DNA of 64,000 nt from Pirellulaceae bacterium (GTDB taxonomy: Bacteria > Planctomycetota > Planctomycetia > Pirellulales > Pirellulaceae), in NCBI GenBank assembly GCA_028280445.1, contig JANQLU010000106.1, forward strand, positions 124,001 to 188,000. The letters are read 5' to 3'. Below, piece after piece: positions 52,110-60,825 of the stretch (the first letter of the stretch is position 1; each line of letters starts with the position of its first letter). The position numbers were made by a program, and so were the translations under genes. A model generated the notes under the pieces. The model had not been told where the DNA came from, ran no database searches, and saw nothing but the letters and a program-made list of their open reading frames with translations.

Positions 52110-52122
52110 CGGGTAATTTTCG
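52094..52122 (+). terminator. Terminator overlapping the stop codon
   Basis: AAAATTACC (52098-52106) and GGTAATTTT (52112-52120) form a 9-bp stem. The stop codon TAA lies in the 5-nt loop. The flanking A-run and T-run allow use in both directions, though the stem is AT-rich. Confidence 0.6.
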
Positions 52123-52285
52123 GCGAAATTTTCAAAGTGGTTGTTCGTCAACTAAAAACCGTAGGACGCAAACTTGTTTTTGTGGCCAATGGCGCACCTT
52201 GGTTTTTGCACCACCAACCGTAATCCGTTCACACAAAAACGGATCCTCAGTTACCCCCAGGAATACTTCGATAGTTTTGGATTAA

Positions 52286-52888
52286 ATGATGGACAACAAT
52301 CGTCTTCGATCTGCCGCAATATTGGTTCTCGGTTTGTTAATTGTCGTTGGCGGTTGTTTTGGTGGGTTCCTGTTGTACAACCGACTGACGTCCGAGGACG
52401 TTCCGTTGGTTCAGGAAGTCGATTCGGACGAAATCATTCCGATTGTAAAAACGGATGCTGAATGGAAAGCGATTTTGACACCCGAACAATACTACGTCAC
52501 GCGCGAGCATGGCACGGAGCGCCCTCACATCAATCAATACAACAAAACGATGACCAAAGGAGTGTATCGATGCGCTTGTTGTGAACTGCCGTTGTTTGAT
52601 TCGGAGCACAAGTTCATTTCAAAATCGGGCTGGCCAAGTTTCTATCAGCCGATCGACAAAAAAAATGTCGGCTTCAAAACCGACCGCAGTTGGTCGCAGG
52701 AAGTTCGCACGGAAGTTCACTGTAAACGTTGCAAAGGGCATTTGGGGCATGTGTTTGACGACGGTCCAGATCCGACAGGGCTGCGGTACTGTATCAATTC
52801 AGTTTCGATCAACCTTGTTCCCGCATTGCAAAAATCAGATGCTGCAAATTCCGGCGCCGGCAATTCGTCGAGCGGAGGGAAAAAATAA
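52286..52888 (+). CDS. msrB: Membrane-anchored peptide-methionine (R)-S-oxide reductase
   Basis: 200 residues with an N-terminal anchor (AAILVLGLLIVVGGCFGGFL) and then a full MsrB domain: WKAILTPEQYYVTREHGTE, GVYRCACCELPLFDS and HCKRCKGHLGHVF for the zinc CxxC pairs, SGWPSFYQP, and RYCINSVS with catalytic Cys169. It reduces methionine-R-sulfoxide in proteins, here probably on the periplasmic face. A Cys in the anchor (VGGC) could be a lipobox, which would make it a lipoprotein. The tail is Ser/Gly-rich. Two ATGs (52286 and 52289) are possible. Confidence 0.93.
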   Translation: MMDNNRLRSAAILVLGLLIVVGGCFGGFLLYNRLTSEDVPLVQEVDSDEIIPIVKTDAEWKAILTPEQYYVTREHGTERPHINQYNKTMTKGVYRCACCELPLFDSEHKFISKSGWPSFYQPIDKKNVGFKTDRSWSQEVRTEVHCKRCKGHLGHVFDDGPDPTGLRYCINSVSINLVPALQKSDAANSGAGNSSSGGKK

Positions 52889-52919
52889 ATGCGGCCAATG
52901 AGACGATTGGTCAACGAGG

Positions 52920-53705
52920 TCAATTGCCCAACAACTGACGGACCGCGAGTTCGATATCGGTTTGTTCCATCAACGATTGTCCCACCAACATCGCTTGGAT
53001 ATTAGCCGTTTGGAGTTGGCGAACGTGCTCGTGAGTAAAAATGCCGCTTTCGGCAACCACAGGGATTTCCGCATCGATCTGTTGTCGTAATTCGATCGCG
53101 TGTTGAATCGAGACTTCGAAAGTTTTCAAATTGCGATTGTTGATGCCGATCAGGCGAGCGCCACTGTCTACCACGCGCTGCAAATTGCCAGGCTCGTAAA
53201 ATTCGACCAAGGCAACCATTCCCAGGTCTTCGATACAGATTCTCAAATCCCGCAAATCTTGATCATCCAAGCATTCCGCAATCAGCAAAACGGCATCAGC
53301 ACCTGCATTTCGCGCTTCGAAAACCTGGTAGCGGTCAATCACAAAATCTTTTCGCAACAGAGGTAAATTTGAAACGCCTCGAATTTCACGCAAGTAATTG
53401 AGATCGCCTTGAAAAAATTCGCGATCCGTCAACACACTGATACAACTGGCGCCGCTGGATTGATAGTGCCCAGCAATTTGAACGGGATCAAAATCATCGC
53501 GAATGACACCTTGCGATGGACTTGCTTTTTTGACTTCGGCAATCAGCGCGACATTTTCTGCGCTGCGAATAGCTGCGGTGAAATCGCGAATCGGCGGCGC
53601 GTCATCGAGAGTTTTTTCTATTTCATTGAGAGAAATAGAATTTTTGCAATTTGCAACCTCGGTGCGCTTGAAGGTGACAATCTTGTCCAGAATATTTTTA
53701 TACAA
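52920..53705 (-). CDS. trpC: Indole-3-glycerol phosphate synthase
   Basis: A 261-residue TIM barrel with family segments LIAEVKKASPSQGVI (catalytic Lys), GASCISVLTDREFFQG, LLRKDFVIDRYQVFEARNAG and LIGINNRNLKTFEV, ending VVAESGIF and QAMLVGQSLM. It closes the indole ring from CdRP in tryptophan synthesis. The start is TTG 53705 with a strong purine run (AAGGGGGGAG) 7 nt upstream. No other trp gene is next to it. Confidence 0.96.
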   Translation of the reverse strand: MYKNILDKIVTFKRTEVANCKNSISLNEIEKTLDDAPPIRDFTAAIRSAENVALIAEVKKASPSQGVIRDDFDPVQIAGHYQSSGASCISVLTDREFFQGDLNYLREIRGVSNLPLLRKDFVIDRYQVFEARNAGADAVLLIAECLDDQDLRDLRICIEDLGMVALVEFYEPGNLQRVVDSGARLIGINNRNLKTFEVSIQHAIELRQQIDAEIPVVAESGIFTHEHVRQLQTANIQAMLVGQSLMEQTDIELAVRQLLGN

Positions 53706-53869
53706 TCCAATACTCCCCCCTTAGTTTTGTCGAAATCATCCGTTCTATCCCATTTATGGTCAAATTAAGTCTTCGTCGTTTGTCTTTGACGACTAAATTG
53801 ACCTGCTGATATTGCGAGTTTGGTATAGAATAAAACAAACGGAATCTATCACTCAATGAACTGGAAACA

Positions 53870-56800
53870 ATGATTCGACAATCTCAATTGTGCGGTTTGT
53901 TTGTTGTAAGTGTTATCTGCGTTTCTCCAATAGCAGCGCAACAAAAAATTGATTTCAACCGCGATATCCGACCCATTCTTTCGGATACCTGTTTCAAGTG
54001 CCACGGTCCAGATGAAAAAACGCGCGAAGCTGGTTTGCGGTTGGATACCAAGGAGGGTGCGTTCGACGATTCGTCGATCATCTCGCCCGGCAATCTTGAC
54101 GAAAGCGAGCTTTACCAGAGGATTATTTCGGATGACTCTTCCGAATTGATGCCTCCGCCCGATTCTGGACGAAAGCTGACGAAAAAACAGATCGCTTTGT
54201 TGAAAGCCTGGATCGAACAGGGAGCCAAATGGAGCAAACACTGGTCTTTTGAACCGGTCACCGCGCCTGCCGTGCCGCGAACCGCGGGATCAAAGAAATG
54301 GGCTTCCAACGACATCGATCATTTTGTCTTCCGCCAACAACTTTTGCGAAAACTCAAACCTTCGCCGCGAGCTGACAAAATAACGTTAATTCGGCGTCTT
54401 TACCTCGATTTAACAGGATTGCCGCCGACACCCGAAGACGTTCAGCGATTTCTCAATGATAAATCAGCAAACGCCTATGAAAAATTGGTCGAGCGTTTGC
54501 TGGCCAGCCCTCACTACGGCGAACACATGGCGCGGTTTTGGCTGGATGCAGCACGGTACGGTGATACTCACGGCCTGCACTTGGATAATTATCGGGAGAT
54601 GTGGTTGTACCGCGATTGGGTTGTCAAAGCGTTTAATACCAATCTGTCGTACAAAGATTTCGTCATTCAACAACTGGCCGGCGACCTGCTTGCGTCACCG
54701 ACGACCGACCAATTGATTGCGACCGGATTCAACCGAGCACATGTCACCACAGCCGAAGGCGGGTCGATCAAGGAAGAAGTCTATGTTCGCAACGTCACCG
54801 ATCGAGTGTCGACCACGGGCACAGTGTTCATGGGTTTGACTATCGGCTGCGCCAGTTGCCACGATCATAAATTCGATCCGATTTCGCAAAAAGAGTTTTA
54901 TCAACTGTTTGCGTTTTTCAATAATCTGGAAGCCGACCCGATGGATGGCAACCGAAAAAACCATCCTCCGTTTTTGAACGTTCCCAACGAACAACAAAAA
55001 AAGCAGATCGCCGATTTCGATATAAAAATTGCCGAGTCGAAAAAAGCGTTCGCATCCGCGTTGGCAGGCTATCAATATGTGGAACCCAAAACTGCTTCGA
55101 AGCCTGAGCCGTTGAGCAAACCGCGTGAGTTTATTTGGATCGAAGATGACGCTCCTGCTGGAGCGCGGAAATCGGGTCCTTGGCGTTTGGTTGGAAAAAA
55201 CAAACATCCGGTGCTTTCTGGAAATCGATCGCACTTCGAACAATCGACGGCTTTCACACAACATTTTTTCACCGACTCACCGACTCCGTTGGTCGTCGAA
55301 CCGACCGACACCTTGTTTACTTATGTCTACATCGACAAAAAAAATCCTCCCAAACAAATCATGTTGCAGTTCAACGACGGATCGTGGGAACATCGAGCCT
55401 ATTGGGGTGAAAATCGAATTGATTGGGGAACCGACAAATCGCCTTCCCGCCTGTTCAAAGGTGACCTGCCGGATGCTGGAAAATGGGTTCGCCTGGAAGT
55501 CAAAGCCAGTGAAGTTGGTTTTACAAAACTGACTCAGATTACAGGCTGGGCATTCAGCCAATGGGGCGGAAAAGTCTATTGGGACAAATCAGGTGCCGTC
55601 ACGAAACAAAACCAGAAAGTGAGTTTTGAATCGCTTGCTGCTTGGACGAAATCGATTCAAAAAAGCAAAGGCTCTGGATTGCCGGGGCCGATTGCCAAAA
55701 TCGCCAAAAAACCAGCAGACAAATGGTCGAAAGCCGATCAGAAAATGGTTCGAGAACATTTTCTGCTCCATATTTATGCCGATAGTAAAAAACAACTGCT
55801 ACCGCTTCAACAAAAAACAGCGGCATTTGAAAAACAGCTTGCCAAAGTCAAATCTCAAATTCCGCTGACGTTGATTTACAAAGAACGAAAGCAGCCCAAA
55901 CCTGCGTATTTCTTGAACCGCGGGCAGTACGACAGCAAGGGTCCAAAAGTGGAGCGGGAAACTCCATCGTCACTTCCTCCATTTCCCAAAGACCAGCCAC
56001 GCAATCGCATGGGGTTTGCGAAATGGTTAACCAATGGAAAACATCCGTTGACAGCGCGTGTCGCCGTCAACCGAATTTGGCAACAATTCTTTGGCGTGGG
56101 TATCGTTAAAACGAGCGAAGATTTTGGGGCGCAGGGACAATGGCCGTCGCACCCCGAACTGCTGGATTATCTTGCCGATCGTTTTGTCAAAGAAAATTGG
56201 GATGTCAAAAAACTGATTCGCACGATCGTTACCAGTTCGACTTATCGCCAATCATCGCGAGTCACGCGGGATCGATTGGCGATTGATCCAGGAAACGTAT
56301 GGCTGTCCCGTGGGCCGCGTTTCCGATTGGACGCGGAAACTTTGCGCGACACGGCACTCGCCGCTGGAAATTTGCTCAATAAAAAAATGGGCGGGCCCAG
56401 TGTCAAACCTCCGCAACCGGCGGGCCTATGGTTTGCAGTCGGGTATTCAGGTTCGAACACCGTGCGGTTCAGAAAAGATTCAGGTTCGGACAAAGTTCAT
56501 CGCCGCAGTCTGTACACGTTCTGGAAACGCACATCGCCACCGCCGCAGATGTCGATTGCCGACGCGCCATCGCGCGAATCTTGTATCGTTCGTCGCGAAC
56601 GAACCAATACTCCGCTGCTCGCATTGATGTTGATGAACGACCCGCAATATGTCGAAGCGGCGCGATTCCTAGCGCAATTCGCAATCGATCAGAAATTGAA
56701 AACTCCAGATGAACAAATCGAATTTATGGTTCGGCGTACGTTGTTGCGCAAGGCGACGAATTTTGAAAAACGGATTTTGGGCAACGCGTACTTGTCGCAT

Positions 56801-56956
56801 TTGGCCGAATTCAAGGCAAATGTCGCCGAGGCGAAAAAATTAATTGCCCTCGGTGAAAAACCAGCGGACAAAAAATATGACGCAGTCGAATTGGCGACGC
56901 TGACGATGATTGCTAATACGCTGCTGAACCTCGATGAATTTATTACTAAAAACTAA
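53870..56956 (+). CDS. PSCyt1-DUF1549-DUF1553 planctomycete cytochrome-like protein
   Basis: A 1028-residue secreted protein with signal peptide LCGLFVVSVICVSPIAAQ. A PSCyt1-type heme motif is C41-F-K-C44-H45. DUF1549 (PSCyt2) follows with RRLYLDLTGLPPTPEDVQRF and a second CxxCH (C327-A-S-C330-H331) in IGCASCHDHKFDPIS. A central inserted region (residues ~400-640) looks like a carbohydrate-binding-type module with a Lys-rich stretch. DUF1553 (PSD1) closes with RMGFAKWLTNGKHPLTARVA, EDFGAQGQWPSHPELLDYLA and LMNDPQYVEAARFLA. These giant proteins are signature genes of planctomycetes, usually paired with a DUF1501 gene as here, 78 nt downstream. Electron transfer coupled to polymer breakdown has been suggested but not shown. 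Confidence 0.95.
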   Translation: MIRQSQLCGLFVVSVICVSPIAAQQKIDFNRDIRPILSDTCFKCHGPDEKTREAGLRLDTKEGAFDDSSIISPGNLDESELYQRIISDDSSELMPPPDSGRKLTKKQIALLKAWIEQGAKWSKHWSFEPVTAPAVPRTAGSKKWASNDIDHFVFRQQLLRKLKPSPRADKITLIRRLYLDLTGLPPTPEDVQRFLNDKSANAYEKLVERLLASPHYGEHMARFWLDAARYGDTHGLHLDNYREMWLYRDWVVKAFNTNLSYKDFVIQQLAGDLLASPTTDQLIATGFNRAHVTTAEGGSIKEEVYVRNVTDRVSTTGTVFMGLTIGCASCHDHKFDPISQKEFYQLFAFFNNLEADPMDGNRKNHPPFLNVPNEQQKKQIADFDIKIAESKKAFASALAGYQYVEPKTASKPEPLSKPREFIWIEDDAPAGARKSGPWRLVGKNKHPVLSGNRSHFEQSTAFTQHFFTDSPTPLVVEPTDTLFTYVYIDKKNPPKQIMLQFNDGSWEHRAYWGENRIDWGTDKSPSRLFKGDLPDAGKWVRLEVKASEVGFTKLTQITGWAFSQWGGKVYWDKSGAVTKQNQKVSFESLAAWTKSIQKSKGSGLPGPIAKIAKKPADKWSKADQKMVREHFLLHIYADSKKQLLPLQQKTAAFEKQLAKVKSQIPLTLIYKERKQPKPAYFLNRGQYDSKGPKVERETPSSLPPFPKDQPRNRMGFAKWLTNGKHPLTARVAVNRIWQQFFGVGIVKTSEDFGAQGQWPSHPELLDYLADRFVKENWDVKKLIRTIVTSSTYRQSSRVTRDRLAIDPGNVWLSRGPRFRLDAETLRDTALAAGNLLNKKMGGPSVKPPQPAGLWFAVGYSGSNTVRFRKDSGSDKVHRRSLYTFWKRTSPPPQMSIADAPSRESCIVRRERTNTPLLALMLMNDPQYVEAARFLAQFAIDQKLKTPDEQIEFMVRRTLLRKATNFEKRILGNAYLSHLAEFKANVAEAKKLIALGEKPADKKYDAVELATLTMIANTLLNLDEFITKN

Positions 56957-57034
56957 AGACCTGCTTTGAGGGTTCGAGTTTGATGTCACCGCTGATGCCT
57001 GCGGTGTTATCGCTAGAATATTTAGGAAACCGAC

Positions 57035-58519
57035 ATGAGCGAAAAACTAACTTTTCAATCTGAAATTCGACGTTTTCAAAACCTGCAAACGCGCCGCCAT
57101 TTTTTTACAAATAGTGCGCTGGGACTCGGGTCTGCGGCGTTGGCGACGATGACGGCACAAAATGCACTAGCCATGCCGAATGTCACGTCGGAGACGGGCA
57201 ATACGTTTCCGCACGTTACTCCAAAAGCAAAACGAGCCATTTATTTGTTCATGTCCGGCGCGCCGTCTCAGATGGACATGTATGATTACAAACCCAAAAT
57301 GCTCGACCTGTTTAACACGGAATTGCCAGATTCGATTCGTAAAGGACAGCGTTTGACCACGATGACTTCAGGTCAAAAACGTTTTCCAATCGCACCGTCG
57401 AGATTCAAATTCAAAAAATACGACAATGGCGGAGACGGAATGTGGGTCAGTGAATTGCTGCCCGAGACGACGAAAATTTTGCATGAACTCGCATTCATGC
57501 GTTCGGTCAAAACCGAAGCAATCAATCATGATCCCGCCATTACCTACATTTGCACTGGTGATCAGCTGCCCGGCCGCGCCAGCCTCGGCGCGTGGTTGAG
57601 TTATGGTCTTGGAAGTGAAAATGGCGACCTGCCAGCATTTGTAGTGTTGAATTCAACTTGGTCGGCACGACGGGATGCTCAAGCGCTGTTCAATCGATTG
57701 TGGGGTAATGGATTTTTGCCTTCGAAACATCAGGGTGTTATGTTGCGGACGGGCGCCGATCCCGTATTGTTTTTGTCAAACCCATCCGGGGTCAGCAAAA
57801 AAATGCGCCGCAAAATGCTGGATTCTCTCAACGAGTTGAATCAAAAGACATACGAAAAACTTGGTGACCCTGAAACACAAGCCCGCATTTCTCAATACGA
57901 AATGGCGTTTCGTATGCAATCGGCCGTTCCCGAATTGACCAACCTTTCGGACGAATCCGATGAGACGTTGGCGTTGTACGGACCGGATGTCAAAAAACCA
58001 GGCACGTTTGCACATCATTGCTTGTTGGCTCGTCGGATGGCGGAACGCGGCGTCCGGTTGACCCAAATTTTCCATCGTGGTTGGGATCAACATGGAAATC
58101 TCGTCGGTGATCTAAAAAGCCAATGTCGCGATATTGATCGGCCAACTTTCGGGCTCATCACCGATTTGCGGCGACGAGGTTTGTTGGACGATACGTTGGT
58201 GGTCTGGGGCGGCGAATTTGGCCGCACGGTCTACTGCCAAGGACGATTGACCAAAGAAAACTATGGCCGCGACCATCACCCTCGCTGTTTCACGATGTGG
58301 ATGGCTGGAGCGGGGATCAAGGGCGGTGTTGTTCACGGTGAAACGGATGATTTTTGCTACAACATCGTCAAAGATCCCGTTCACGTTCGCGACGTCAATG
58401 CCACGATTTTACACTTGTTGGGCATTGATCACGAAAAATTCATTTTCAAACACCAAGGTTTGGATATGCGTTTGACGGGTGTTGAAAAAGCTCACGTCGT
58501 CAAACAAGTTCTGGCTTAA
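57035..58519 (+). CDS. DUF1501 protein with Tat-type signal
   Basis: A 494-residue protein. The N-terminus has QTRRHFFTNSALGLGSAALA, a twin-arginine signal (Arg20-Arg21), so it is likely exported folded. Family marks are AKRAIYLFMSGAPSQMDMYD (sulfatase/alkaline-phosphatase-like start), LAFMRSVKTEAINHDPA, GRASLGAWLSYGLGSEN, LTQIFHRGWDQHGNL, and VVWGGEFGRTVYCQG with GRDHHPRCFTMWMAG. DUF1501 is in the alkaline phosphatase superfamily; activity is unknown. It forms a two-gene unit with the PSCyt1 protein. Its stop is ~400 nt before the Pup-like gene. Confidence 0.95.
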   Translation: MSEKLTFQSEIRRFQNLQTRRHFFTNSALGLGSAALATMTAQNALAMPNVTSETGNTFPHVTPKAKRAIYLFMSGAPSQMDMYDYKPKMLDLFNTELPDSIRKGQRLTTMTSGQKRFPIAPSRFKFKKYDNGGDGMWVSELLPETTKILHELAFMRSVKTEAINHDPAITYICTGDQLPGRASLGAWLSYGLGSENGDLPAFVVLNSTWSARRDAQALFNRLWGNGFLPSKHQGVMLRTGADPVLFLSNPSGVSKKMRRKMLDSLNELNQKTYEKLGDPETQARISQYEMAFRMQSAVPELTNLSDESDETLALYGPDVKKPGTFAHHCLLARRMAERGVRLTQIFHRGWDQHGNLVGDLKSQCRDIDRPTFGLITDLRRRGLLDDTLVVWGGEFGRTVYCQGRLTKENYGRDHHPRCFTMWMAGAGIKGGVVHGETDDFCYNIVKDPVHVRDVNATILHLLGIDHEKFIFKHQGLDMRLTGVEKAHVVKQVLA

Positions 58520-58540
58520 AGGCAGGAAACAAAAGCGCTT

Positions 58541-58638
58541 CGGGAGGGCGAGGCTCCTGCCGAGCCATGGCAACGCAACCCGCGAGGCGCTCACCGATGG
58601 CTTTGTCCGCGGCTCGGCAGGAGCCTCGCCCTCCCGAA
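58541..58638. repeat. Family G palindromic repeat (copy G3)
   Basis: GGGAGGGCGAGGCTCCTGCC (58542-58561) is inverted against GGCAGGAGCCTCGCCCTCCC (58617-58636). It begins 22 nt after the DUF1501 stop. Confidence 0.93.
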
Positions 58639-58765
58639 TCGCCATCCCTGAGGACACCAATTCAAATTTGGCCTCACAAATGCAAATGACTTCACACAAG
58701 AAATTCGGTCACAACGGTTAAAACACTGCTACAATCGATAAATCGTGACGCGAACCTCCGATCAT

Positions 58766-58793
58766 TTGCCCAATCTTGTTCTTTGAATATAAT
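58766..58793 (+). promoter_or_regulatory. Candidate promoter of the pup-like gene
   Basis: TTGCCC (58766-58771), a 16-nt spacer and a perfect TATAAT (58788-58793). Transcripts would begin near 58800 and carry the C7 hairpin in a ~135-nt leader. Confidence 0.45.
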
Positions 58794-58830
58794 TTTGGCA
58801 AGCGAAACGAATCAGTTGAAGCTGAATTAA

Positions 58831-58887
58831 GTAGGGCCGGTTCCTACCGGCCGTTTCGTCGGATTGGCCGGTGGGAACCGGCCCTAC
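58831..58887. repeat. Family C palindromic repeat (copy C7)
   Basis: Arms 58831-58852 and 58866-58887 (GTAGGGCCGG and inverse). It ends 50 nt before the pup-like ATG. Confidence 0.92.
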
Positions 58888-58937
58888 TTAAAACTGAATT
58901 AGAACAGTTTTGAAAAAACAGTTTGAAAAGGAAAACG

Positions 58938-59111
58938 ATGAAAGAAACTTACAACGCAGATCTCAAAATCCAGGACGTTGCGAAAACTGATTCTGTCGAC
59001 ACCACTTCTACTCCAACCGTTGATGACGTCATTAACCAAATCAATATTGATAGCCGCCAGCAACCTGAGGAATACGTGGATGACATCGATATTCCAGGCG
59101 GTGGAGAGTAG
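58938..59111 (+). CDS. Pup-like small modifier ending in GGE
   Basis: ATG 58938 has AAGGA 5 nt upstream and gives a 57-residue protein; a TTG at 58923 is in frame but less likely. It begins MKETYNADLKIQD and ends EEYVDDIDIPGGGE. It is acidic (14 Asp/Glu against 4 Lys/Arg), has no hydrophobic core and is predicted disordered by composition. These are traits of the prokaryotic ubiquitin-like protein Pup, which ends GGQ or GGE after an E/D-rich helix. A terminal GGE needs no deamidation before ligation. The next gene, 8 nt downstream, is a PafA-like ligase, which is the decisive context. Sequence outside the C-terminus is not clearly alignable to actinobacterial Pup, so it may be a distinct branch. 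Confidence 0.8.
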   Translation: MKETYNADLKIQDVAKTDSVDTTSTPTVDDVINQINIDSRQQPEEYVDDIDIPGGGE

Positions 59112-59119
59112 CCGCTCCG

Positions 59120-60802
59120 TTGAAAATCGTTCCTGACAAACCATTTTATAATTTGATGGGCATGGAAACCGAGTATGTCATTCGGTACCGTGCCCATTCT
59201 GATGAAACGGTCCGCCCGACGGATGAAAGACTGTTTCGCAAACTCGCCTCGGCATTCAAAAAAATTCAGCCCATTATTCCTGCCAGTGCCGATGACGATT
59301 CTTATTTTGCTGCCAATGGCGGCGGGCTCAGTTTCGAACGATCACTGCGGCTCAACGGCACGGGACTGGTCGAAGGTGCGACGCCCGAGTGTTTTTCTCC
59401 AAGAGATTTGCTGATCTCGCAGCGGGCTCAAGACCAATTGTTGGCCGATGCGGCCAAATCGGCGGGCGGCTCAACAGCGGAATTCGTTTTGCTGAAAAAC
59501 AATCGAGACAAAAACGGCAACACTTATGGGTGCCACGAAAATTACGAAACCGTCTTTGCTACCGGTATCCGTCTCAAAATTTGGCAGGCCACGGTCATTG
59601 GTTTGTACCCCGTGATCATCTGTGCCTGGATCCTGTTGTTTATATTTGCGTTAGCTTTAATTCCGTTTTCGATGTTGTTGGGATTCATCGCTTACAAAAT
59701 TGCCTGCCGCCGTTTCCCCAACGAAAAAAAACGCAAGCTTCGAAAAAAATATTGTTGGAGTTTCGAAGAGCCTGGGATCTGGGAAAAATGGAACCTGTTT
59801 TGGCAATACGCGATTTTTGTGATCACGATCGCTGGTCCGATCGCGGTTTTTGTGGCGGTTGCCAGAGCTGTCGCCTTTCATCCGATCCGAGGACCATTGA
59901 TCAAATTCCTTGTCACGCGCCCTTCGTGGGCGGGAGCGGGTTGGCTGGATTCAAAAAATCGTTTTTTCCTGCAACAAAAACCTGCCAAGTGGATTTTGGG
60001 CGAAGGTGTCGTTTGGCATCGACCGATTATTCATATCGCTCATCTGGTTGAGATCTTGATCGTCAACCCGTTGAATATCAGGCGTTACAAAACGTTGCTC
60101 AATTCTCGGCAGCGCATTCAAATCGCGTTTTCCGATTCCAACATGTGCGAAGAAGCAGAGTATCTCAAACTCGCCACGACACGCTTGTTGATCGACGCCA
60201 TCGAATCCGGGTACTTGCGACGTTGCCCGCGAATCTGGCGACCGTTGGCAGTAGCCAAAAAAGTTTGTCGAGGCGTGTTAAAAAAGCCGATTGCCCGCCT
60301 CAACGGACAACCGCTGGATGCTATTGCAGTCCAACGTTTTTTTTACAGGCAATTGCAAAATTTCGTCATTGAAAATGATCTGCAAAACGAGGAAACGCTT
60401 GAGATTTTTCATCGCTGGAACTCGATATTGGAAGGTCTGGATGTGGATCGACAATCGTTGGTAGGCCGCGTTGATTGGGTGACCAAACGGTTTCTATTGG
60501 ATGAATTAGATCAAAGCTTGTCGATCGACGCTCGGCGCAAAGTGGATTTGAAATACCACGAACTGTCAGACGACGGCTACTTCAACCGCTTGGTTGAAAC
60601 AGGATTGATCGAAATCATGACGACCCCGTCCGAAATCGAACGGGCAAAACGATTGCCTCCACCGGGAACACGAGCCGCCATCCGCGGACGCTATATTCGC
60701 GAATTCGCTGGTACCAAAAAAGAAGTCAAAATGGACTGGGAGTCGATTGTCATCGGGCATGGCAAAACGAAACAAATCATCGAACTGCCGCGGGAGGACT
60801 AG
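59120..60802 (+). CDS. pafA: PafA-like Pup ligase with inserted membrane helices
   Basis: 560 residues, TTG start; the purines GGTGGAGAG encoding the end of the modifier may act as its ribosome site. PafA/Dop family motifs in order are GMETEYVIR (Glu16, Glu18 metal/ATP site), EGATPECFSPRDL (87-91), KNNRDKNGNTYGCHENY (126-142), LIKFLVTR (260-267), FSDSNMCEEAEYLKLATTR, VDWVTKRFLLDEL, KVDLKYHELSDDGYFNRL and PPPGTRAAIRGRYIRE. The closing signatures match the ligase PafA more than the depupylase Dop, and no Dop loop is seen. Between ~153 and 255 is a hydrophobic insert with helices near 155-192 (one or two) and 229-252, split by a basic loop (EKKRKLRKK). The usual base Asp in the DVGSHPEYATPE segment appears to be Asn79. 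It should attach the GGE protein to lysines at a membrane. Confidence 0.88.
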   Translation: MKIVPDKPFYNLMGMETEYVIRYRAHSDETVRPTDERLFRKLASAFKKIQPIIPASADDDSYFAANGGGLSFERSLRLNGTGLVEGATPECFSPRDLLISQRAQDQLLADAAKSAGGSTAEFVLLKNNRDKNGNTYGCHENYETVFATGIRLKIWQATVIGLYPVIICAWILLFIFALALIPFSMLLGFIAYKIACRRFPNEKKRKLRKKYCWSFEEPGIWEKWNLFWQYAIFVITIAGPIAVFVAVARAVAFHPIRGPLIKFLVTRPSWAGAGWLDSKNRFFLQQKPAKWILGEGVVWHRPIIHIAHLVEILIVNPLNIRRYKTLLNSRQRIQIAFSDSNMCEEAEYLKLATTRLLIDAIESGYLRRCPRIWRPLAVAKKVCRGVLKKPIARLNGQPLDAIAVQRFFYRQLQNFVIENDLQNEETLEIFHRWNSILEGLDVDRQSLVGRVDWVTKRFLLDELDQSLSIDARRKVDLKYHELSDDGYFNRLVETGLIEIMTTPSEIERAKRLPPPGTRAAIRGRYIREFAGTKKEVKMDWESIVIGHGKTKQIIELPRED

Positions 60803-60825
60803 GTTGTAGGGAATAGGTTGTGATG

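Larger units (their letters stand above)
58520..58937. other. Upstream region of the pup-like/pafA-like pair
   Basis: 418 nt without another gene. In order it contains G3, a candidate promoter (58766-58793), and C7 (58831-58887). Confidence 0.7.
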
